Shown: positions 5,390 through 9,729 of the stretch, piece by piece | How positions within the stretch are numbered: position 1 is the stretch's first letter | Layout of the letters: each line of letters begins with the position of its first letter | Assembly (NCBI GenBank): GCA_025453505.1 | Contig: JALOQG010000121.1 | Coordinates: 1-9,729 of the forward strand | Source: Myxococcota bacterium | Lineage (GTDB): Bacteria > Myxococcota_A > UBA9160 > PR03 | Direction of reading: 5' to 3' | Length of the DNA: 9,729 nt | Position numbers and translations under genes: made by a program | The notes under the pieces: model-generated | The model's input: only the letters and a program-made list of their open reading frames with translations | The model's database searches: none | What the model was told of the DNA's origin: nothing

Positions 5390-6373
5390 TTGTCCACCGT
5401 CTACAGCCATTCCCGGCTCGCCTCGTTCGAGAACTGCCCGCGGCAGTTCTTCTACCGCTACGTCGAGAAGGTCCCGGTCGACACGGAGTCGATCGAGGCG
5501 TTCCTCGGCAAGCGCGTGCACGAGGTGCTGGAGCGGCTCAACCGATTCGTCGAGCGGGGCATGGTCCCGTCGCTCGGCAAGGTGATCGAACGCTTCCGCA
5601 CGCTCTGGACGGAGCAGTTCCAGCCCGAGCGCGTGCGCATCGTACGCGGTGAGGTGTCGCAGGACTCGTATCGCGAACTCGGCGAGCGCTGCCTCACCAA
5701 CCACTATCGCCGCAACTATCCCTTCGACGAAGGCGAGAGCCTCGGCATCGAGCAGCACGTCACCTTCCCGCTCGACGCCGACGGCCGCTACCGCATGCGC
5801 GGCATCGTCGACCGGATCGTGCGCGCGCGGGACGGTGCGGTCGAGATCCACGACTACAAGACGGGACGCTGGGTTCCGACGCAGAGCGACCTCGACCAGG
5901 ATCGCCAGCTCGCGCTCTACCAGATCGGCGTCGAGCAGAGCTACGGCGCGACTTCGGTCCGGCTCGTGTGGCACTACCTGCAGCGCGACCAGGTGCGCAT
6001 CTCGACGCGCACCGCGGAGCAACTCGTGGCGCTGCGCGAAGCGACGATGCAGCTGATCGATCGCATCGAGGCGGAGAGCGACTTCGACCCGCGTCCGAGC
6101 ACGCTCTGCTCGTGGTGCGAGTTCCGCGACCTGTGCCCCGCCGCCGACGCCGCGCCACGCGCCCGCGACCTCCCGCCGCGAAACGCCGACCTCGCCGCGG
6201 CTCCCGCGGCGATCCCTCCCGAGCCCGCCGTCGTCGCGCAAACCACGAGAAAGCCCGTCCCCCACTTCCCGCGTAGCGAGCCGAAGGCGAGCGGCGAGCC
6301 CCAGAACTTCCCGCGTAGCGAGCCGAAGGCGAGCGGCGAGATCACCAGGCCCGGCCAGCTCCGACTCCTCTAG
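5390..6373 (+). CDS. Cas4/AddB-like Fe-S PD-(D/E)XK nuclease (RecB family)
   Basis: A 327-residue predicted DNA exonuclease of the PDDEXK_1/RecB-like class (PF12705-like). The N-terminus has the typical SHSRLASFENCPRQFFYRY. The nuclease core follows: H44 (RVHEVLE), D141 (GIVDRI), D155 and K157 (IHDYKTG), then QLALYQ (173-178). Four cysteines, C16 and C240/C243/C249 (CSWCEFRDLC), form the split [4Fe-4S] ligand set known from AddB and Cas4. After about residue 252 comes a disordered Pro/Ala/Arg tail carrying two copies of FPRSEPKASGE. The start is probably TTG at 5390, eight bases before SHSRL; GGAG is 11 bases upstream, so an upstream start is possible. It heads a plus-strand group with the BFD protein (31-base gap) and gloB. 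With no cas genes here, a free-standing repair nuclease is more likely than CRISPR adaptation. Confidence 0.85.
   Translation: MSTVYSHSRLASFENCPRQFFYRYVEKVPVDTESIEAFLGKRVHEVLERLNRFVERGMVPSLGKVIERFRTLWTEQFQPERVRIVRGEVSQDSYRELGERCLTNHYRRNYPFDEGESLGIEQHVTFPLDADGRYRMRGIVDRIVRARDGAVEIHDYKTGRWVPTQSDLDQDRQLALYQIGVEQSYGATSVRLVWHYLQRDQVRISTRTAEQLVALREATMQLIDRIEAESDFDPRPSTLCSWCEFRDLCPAADAAPRARDLPPRNADLAAAPAAIPPEPAVVAQTTRKPVPHFPRSEPKASGEPQNFPRSEPKASGEITRPGQLRLL
6264..6340 (+). repeat. 35-bp direct repeat, two identical copies, in frame
   Basis: Two identical 35-base copies at 6264-6298 and 6306-6340, separated by seven bases, giving a period of 42 bases (14 codons). Each encodes FPRSEPKASGE in the nuclease tail. 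The unit contains GCGAG three times. It lies outside the nuclease core, just before the stop at 6371-6373. Confidence 0.9.
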
Positions 6374-6383
6374 ATCCTCCCCG

Positions 6384-6404
6384 CCGCGACCGATACGGCC
6401 GCGG
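6384..6404 (+). other. Hairpin abutting the BFD-protein start codon
   Basis: CCGCG (6384-6388) pairs with CGCGG (6400-6404). After an A-C mismatch, CCG (6390-6392) pairs with CGG (6396-6398) around an ATA loop. The structure ends at the base before ATG 6405 and occupies the place of a ribosome site, which is not otherwise visible. It could restrain initiation or be chance in GC-rich DNA. Confidence 0.35.
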
Positions 6405-6848
6405 ATGGGCTCCGAAACACATCCGCGCGTGGTCTGCCGCTGTCTCGGCGTCGCGAGTCCTCGCCTCTTCGCTGCGGCGCGCGCCGAGGATCTGCGCAGC
6501 GTCGCCGACGTGACCAAGTCGCTGCGCGCCGGTGCCGGCTGCACGCTGTGTCACGCCGAGATCGAGGAGATCCTCGCGGAGCTGCGCGGAGAGCCGGTCG
6601 ACGCAGCGCTCGCGTGCGAGAACCGGGACGTGTGCCGGCAGGAGACGCTCGCGCGCGTCGAGCGCGCGCTCCTCGGCGTCGTCGCGGCGACGCAGGCGCG
6701 CATCGCGGGCATCGTCGTCGACGGCCTGGCCGTCCGCGTCGAAGTGAGCGGGAGCGCATCCGCGGCCCTCACGCAGCGGATCCGCGACGCGCTGCACCGC
6801 GGCGTGTGCGTGGATCTCGAGGTCGAAGTCGTCGCGCGGGTCGGGTAG
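6405..6848 (+). CDS. BFD-type [2Fe-2S] protein with a cysteine-less Nfu-like tail
   Basis: A 147-residue cytoplasmic protein. Residues about 9-56 form a BFD-like [2Fe-2S] domain (Fer2_BFD, as in bacterioferritin-associated ferredoxin and the centre of NifU), with C11-R-C13 and C46-T-L-C49 after the typical SVADVTKSLRAGAGC. Residues about 85-147 resemble the NifU C-terminal (Nfu) fold in order: a helix, IVVDG, VRVEVSG, then LTQRIRDALH and a final strand. The Nfu CxxC after the glycine is replaced by SASAAL. Two other cysteines (C71, C77) lie between the domains. The N-terminal IscU-like domain of NifU is absent. The ATG at 6405 has no Shine-Dalgarno and follows a hairpin; GTG at 6429 is an alternative. 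It lies 31 bases after the nuclease and 11 before gloB. An electron-transfer or cluster-delivery role is inferred. Confidence 0.78.
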   Translation: MGSETHPRVVCRCLGVASPRLFAAARAEDLRSVADVTKSLRAGAGCTLCHAEIEEILAELRGEPVDAALACENRDVCRQETLARVERALLGVVAATQARIAGIVVDGLAVRVEVSGSASAALTQRIRDALHRGVCVDLEVEVVARVG

Positions 6849-6859
6849 CCTGCCGCGCC

Positions 6860-7621
6860 ATGGCGCTGCGCATCGACCGGATTCCGACCTGGAAGGACAA
6901 CTACACGTATCTCCTCCACTGCGAGGAGACGAACGAAGCGGCGGTCGTGGACGCGCCCGAAGCCGACCCGGTACTGCGTCGCGTCGAGTCCAGCGGCGCG
7001 AAGGTCGTGTCGATCCTCTCGACGCATCACCATCCCGACCACTCGATGGCGAATCCGGATCTCGCCCAGCGCTTCGGCGCTCCCGTCTACGGTCACGTCT
7101 CCGATCGCGAGCGCCTGCCGGGCTTCACGAACGGGCTCGAGGAGGGCGACACCGTTCGCGTCGGCCGCCACGTCGCGCGCGTGTTGCACATCCCGGCGCA
7201 CACGCGTGGACACATCGCCTACGTCTTCGACGACGCGCTGGCGGTGTTCTCCGGCGACACGCTCTTCGCGGCGGGCTGCGGCCGGCTCTTCGAAGGAACG
7301 CCCGAGATGATGTTCGCGGCGATGCGCAAGCTCGACGCCCTGCCGGACGCGATGCGCGTCTTCTGCGGCCACGAATACACCGAGAGCAATCTCGTCTTCG
7401 CGGTGCACGTCGAGCCGGACAACCTGGCCGCGCAGTGGAAGCTCGATCGCGTGCGCGAGATCCGCGCGAAGGCGGCGGCCGACTGGCACGACGCGACCGA
7501 TTCGGAGATGAGCGTGCCGTCGACGCTCGCCGACGAGCGCGCGACCAATCCGTTCCTGCGCGCCGCAGATGCCGCCGAACTCGGCCGGCGCCGCGCGCTC
7601 AAGGACAACTTCCGCGGCTAG
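6860..7621 (+). CDS. gloB: Hydroxyacylglutathione hydrolase (glyoxalase II)
   Basis: A 253-residue metallo-beta-lactamase-fold enzyme that hydrolyses S-D-lactoylglutathione to lactate and glutathione, the second step of methylglyoxal detoxification in the cytoplasm. The binuclear metal site is complete: H56, H58, D60 and H61 in THHHPDH, H114 in IPAHTRGH, D133 in SGDTLF and H171 in CGHEY. Glutathione-contact residues fit glyoxalase II rather than a generic MBL protein: R142 and F144 in GCGRLFEGT, Y173, and R245/K248 in RALKDNF at the C-terminus. Length matches the family (about 250-260). The ATG at 6860 starts just before the conserved RIPTWKDNY; the upstream gene ends 11 bases earlier and no strong ribosome site is seen. 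No glyoxalase I is in the window. A long hairpin follows at the stop. Confidence 0.95.
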   Translation: MALRIDRIPTWKDNYTYLLHCEETNEAAVVDAPEADPVLRRVESSGAKVVSILSTHHHPDHSMANPDLAQRFGAPVYGHVSDRERLPGFTNGLEEGDTVRVGRHVARVLHIPAHTRGHIAYVFDDALAVFSGDTLFAAGCGRLFEGTPEMMFAAMRKLDALPDAMRVFCGHEYTESNLVFAVHVEPDNLAAQWKLDRVREIRAKAAADWHDATDSEMSVPSTLADERATNPFLRAADAAELGRRRALKDNFRG

Positions 7622-7652
7622 AGACCGACCCGATCCATCTCGGGTCAGTCTC
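7621..7652. terminator. Bidirectional hairpin between convergent gloB and the DUF1232 gene
   Basis: GAGAC (7621-7625) pairs with GTCTC (7648-7652) and, past a C-A mismatch, GACCCGA (7627-7633) pairs with TCGGGTC (7640-7646), leaving a six-base loop. It includes the last base of the gloB TAG and the whole DUF1232-gene TGA. There is no T-tract on either side. Position and stem strength suggest a shared terminator for both transcripts. Confidence 0.65.
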
Positions 7653-8208
7653 CTAACAGGTTGCTGACAAAGGTCGGACCGAGCAGGGCGCGGAGATTCG
7701 GGTCGAGATCGAGGCGCGGAAGCGCAGCCGTAGCAGAGCTACGGCGAGCTTTCGCCAGGAAGCGCGCCGCGACGCGCCGGAAGCTGCCTTCGGCCCAGCC
7801 GGTCGCGCGCTGGATCGCGTCGAGTGCGTCGCCGTGTCCGGACCAGTGCGAGCGCACGACGTCGGGGTGCACGTAGTTGAGGATGCGCGAGAGCGCCGCG
7901 CCGACGACCAGCAGGTCGTCGAGCACGCCGATCGGCCCGAACACGACCTCGGGAACCAGATCGACCGGCGAGAGCGCGTAGCCGATGCCGAGCAGCGCGA
8001 TCACCTTGCCGCCGATCGGCACGCGCTCGTCGCGCAGCAGTCGGACGAGCAGCACGGTCAGATCGGGCAACAGCAGCGCGACGTCGCGCACACCGGAGCC
8101 TTCGCCCGGTCGCGGCGTCGCGACCGAAGCGCGCAGCCGGTCGTAGAGGCGGCGCTCGCGGGTGCCGACGTCGATCGTCACGGTCTCTTCGCGTGCCTTC
8201 GTGCTCAT
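7645..8208 (-). CDS. DUF1232 (YkvA-like) membrane-associated protein
   Basis: A 187-residue protein whose centre (about residues 64-105) is a clear DUF1232 domain: a hydrophobic stretch KVIALLGIGYALSPVDLVPE followed by IGVLDDLLVVGAAL, probably two membrane-associated helices around the SPVDLVPE turn. The flanks are charged and soluble in character: a basic N-terminal part with RERRLYDRLR, and a C-terminal helical part with many arginines. The biochemical role of DUF1232 proteins is unknown. The ATG overlaps the stop of the enoyl reductase gene (ATGA), with AGG adjacent and a GGAGGAGAGGGG tract further upstream, so it is the last gene of the phosphodiesterase-reductase operon. Its TGA lies inside the shared hairpin. 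The context hints at lipid or envelope work, but no function is assigned. Confidence 0.85.
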   Translation of the reverse strand: MSTKAREETVTIDVGTRERRLYDRLRASVATPRPGEGSGVRDVALLLPDLTVLLVRLLRDERVPIGGKVIALLGIGYALSPVDLVPEVVFGPIGVLDDLLVVGAALSRILNYVHPDVVRSHWSGHGDALDAIQRATGWAEGSFRRVAARFLAKARRSSATAALPRLDLDPNLRALLGPTFVSNLLGD

Positions 8209-8987
8209 CCTGCGATCCCCTCTCCTCCGTCCACGCGGATCACGTTGCCCGTGATCCAACCGCAGCCGGGCTCCGCGAGTGCGACGAGCGCGCCCGCAAC
8301 GTCTTCGGGTGTCGTCAGCCGGCCGTGCGGATTGCGCGCGCGCGCCGTCGCGAGCAGCGCCTCGTGGCCGGGGATCTTGCGCAGCGCGGGCGTGTCGGTG
8401 ACGCCGGCGCAGATCGCGTTGGCGGCGACGCGCCGCGGGGCGAGCTCGACGGCGAGCTGGCGCACCGCCGCCTCGAGCGCGGCCTTCGCCATCGCGACGG
8501 GTCCGTAGGCGGGCAGTGCGCGCGTGCCGCCTTCGCTCGTCATCGCGAAGATGCGCGCGCCGGGCTCGAAGAGATCGGCGGCACAGAGCGCCTGCGTCCA
8601 GCCGACCAGCGACGACGCCATCACGTCGAGCGTCATCGCGAGCTGTGCGGGAGAGACACCGTCGGGCGTCGCGAGCGGACGCAGCGTGCCGAAGGCGAGC
8701 GAGTGCAGCAGGACCCGCACGCGCGCGCCGCCCGCGCTGAGCTGCGCCAGCTCGCCGACGATCGCCGCGCGCCGCTCCGGATCGACCGCGTTCTGGTTCC
8801 ACAGGTGCACGCGGCGGCCCGCCGCCTCGACGTCTTTCGCGACCGCCTCCGCGACCGGCAGCGTCGCGCGGCGATCGAGGTGCACGCCCGCGACGTCGAG
8901 TCCGGCTCGCGCGAAGGCGCGCGCCGCGGCGGCGCCGAAGCCGCTCGACGCGCCGAGGACGAGGCACCAGCCGGGTTCGAGCGTCAT
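8205..8987 (-). CDS. FabL-like NAD(P)H enoyl-ACP reductase (SDR family)
   Basis: A 260-residue short-chain dehydrogenase/reductase. It has the nucleotide-binding GASSGFG (12-18), a LLHSLAFG segment (93-100, compare HS/HN in enoyl reductases), S151, and Y161 with K168 in YGPVAMAK. The Y-x6-K spacing is that of FabI/FabL enoyl-ACP reductases rather than the Y-x3-K of classical SDRs. The C-terminal half (AKAALEA, LAVELAP, GVTDTPAL, GRLTTPEDV, VDGGEG) closely follows the Bacillus FabL pattern. It would reduce trans-2-enoyl-ACP in the last step of fatty acid elongation; a specialised SDR acting on another enoyl or keto substrate remains possible. The ATG overlaps the phosphodiesterase stop (ATGA) and has GGGAGG nine bases upstream; the TGA overlaps the DUF1232-gene ATG. 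Confidence 0.82.
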   Translation of the reverse strand: MTLEPGWCLVLGASSGFGAAAARAFARAGLDVAGVHLDRRATLPVAEAVAKDVEAAGRRVHLWNQNAVDPERRAAIVGELAQLSAGGARVRVLLHSLAFGTLRPLATPDGVSPAQLAMTLDVMASSLVGWTQALCAADLFEPGARIFAMTSEGGTRALPAYGPVAMAKAALEAAVRQLAVELAPRRVAANAICAGVTDTPALRKIPGHEALLATARARNPHGRLTTPEDVAGALVALAEPGCGWITGNVIRVDGGEGIAG

Positions 8988-9729
8988 CGTGCGCCGCCTC
9001 CCGAGAAGAGACCGACGACGGGACGGCCGCGCGGCGACGCGAAGTCGAGACCGATCCAGGCGGCGAGCGTCGGCGCGACGTCGGTCTGGCGCAGCAGCGG
9101 GGCGCGCACGCCCACGCGAACGAGCGGCCCCCAGAGCACGAGCCCCGTCGCGACGCGCGGCTCCGCCGGGCCGTAGCCGCCCGCACTCGCGAGGCTCGCC
9201 GGCGCCATCCGTCCTCCTCCAGCGACGTCGTCGAACACGAATCCCGGCTCCGCCTCCAGGCCGAACCACGCCTCCGGGTCCGCGCTGCGCGTCACCATCT
9301 CCTGTGCCGAGAGTACGCGGAAGGCGCCGGTTTCGTTCGCGAGCTCCTCGAGTGCGCGCCGGGCCAGCAGCGCGGCGTCGTCGTCCGTCGCGTAGACGAA
9401 CGCGGACCCGCCGTTCGAGCGCGCGATCGCCTCCCAGCGTTGCGCCGCACCGAGCGCATCCGGGACCAGCAGCCCCGCCTCGGCAGCCCCGCCTCGGCGA
9501 GGGCGACGTTGGCGCGGATCGCCGTGTGCGCGGCCGCGACCCCGTGATCACCGGCGATCGCGAACCCGGTCGTCTCGAGCAGACCCGCGGCGTCGAGGCA
9601 GCGCGCGAGGCGCGCGATCTCCGCATCGACGTTCGTGAACGCGGCGCGCGCGGCCGGCGACTCCGGCGTCGCGCGGACGAGCGCCGAGCGCGTCTGCGAC
9701 AGTCGCAGCAGGACGAGCCCGGGCGGTGA
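8984..9729 (-). pseudogene. Type I phosphodiesterase/nucleotide pyrophosphatase, partial and frameshifted
   Basis: The C-terminal part of an alkaline-phosphatase-superfamily protein (PF01663-like) entering from the right edge. The first frame, from 9729, reads LVLLRLSQ, then NVDAEIARL, the metal motif AGDHG (D/H ligands) and RANVALAEAGL. At a 14-bp tandem duplication it breaks and would read PRRGCWS. The second frame continues as LLVPDALG, FVYATDDDAA, FRVLSAQEMV, LVLWGP, TDVAPTLAAWIGLDF and ends at TGA 8984-8986, overlapping the next ATG. Removing one 14-bp copy restores one continuous frame. The usual late HG metal histidine seems replaced by GGYGP. The family hydrolyses phosphodiester or phosphonate-type substrates, commonly after export. 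It is either a real disrupted gene or an assembly error; without the break it would head the reductase-DUF1232 operon. Confidence 0.75.
9470..9497. repeat. 14-bp tandem duplication breaking the phosphodiesterase frame
   Basis: CAGCCCCGCCTCGG occurs twice in succession (9470-9483 and 9484-9497), with the period extending one base on each side. Fourteen is not a multiple of three, so the second copy shifts the reading frame exactly where the protein homology changes frame. Confidence 0.92.

Noticed and set aside
6264..6340. Start of a CRISPR array next to a Cas4-like gene
   Set aside because: Only two units with a seven-base spacer, in frame inside a coding region. This is not CRISPR architecture.

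Overview
This is a GC-rich window of about 70% G+C by eye. Almost every gene is joined to the next by a 4-bp ATGA/GTGA stop-start overlap or a very short gap. Strong third-position G/C bias creates long antisense shadow frames that are not genes. A PEP-CTERM protein, an EpsC/SatA-like long serine acetyltransferase, a FabL-like enoyl reductase and a CX7C-type CcmH together suggest a GC-rich Gram-negative bacterium of the old Deltaproteobacteria (Myxococcota, Binatia or similar). That placement is inference only; no rRNA or tRNA is present.

Layout. (1) Positions 1-1546, plus strand: the tail of an unrecognised gene, an M42-type metallopeptidase and a 62-residue single-pass membrane protein, each coupled by ATGA. 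(2) Positions 1543-4347, minus strand: one tight operon in transcription order cysE (serine acetyltransferase), mrp (Mrp/ApbC P-loop ATPase with CxxC), ccmH (cytochrome c maturation) and pduO (cobalamin adenosyltransferase). Its last stop codon overlaps the convergent membrane-protein gene by four bases. (3) Positions 4371-5145, minus strand: a secreted PEP-CTERM protein with a likely -24/-12 (sigma-54) promoter in front and a strong hairpin behind. (4) Positions 5390-7621, plus strand: a Cas4/AddB-like iron-sulfur PD-(D/E)XK nuclease, a BFD-type [2Fe-2S] protein with an Nfu-like tail lacking cysteines, and glyoxalase II (gloB). (5) Positions 7645-9729, minus strand, transcribed from the right edge inwards: a type I phosphodiesterase/nucleotide pyrophosphatase (incomplete and frameshifted), a FabL-like enoyl-ACP reductase and a DUF1232 protein, all ATGA-coupled. 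A long hairpin separates this operon from gloB and contains bases of both stop codons.

Themes. The central operon groups cysteine supply, an Fe-S carrier-type ATPase, thiol chemistry for cytochrome c and a cofactor enzyme. The plus-strand trio contains two further predicted Fe-S proteins. I see no CRISPR array, insertion sequence, phage gene, tRNA or obvious new defence system. The most unusual items are a 14-bp tandem duplication that breaks the phosphodiesterase frame, the sigma-54 promoter that decides the PEP-CTERM start codon, the BFD-Nfu protein without its Nfu CxxC, the CX7C CcmH, and an in-frame 35-bp DNA repeat in the tail of the nuclease.
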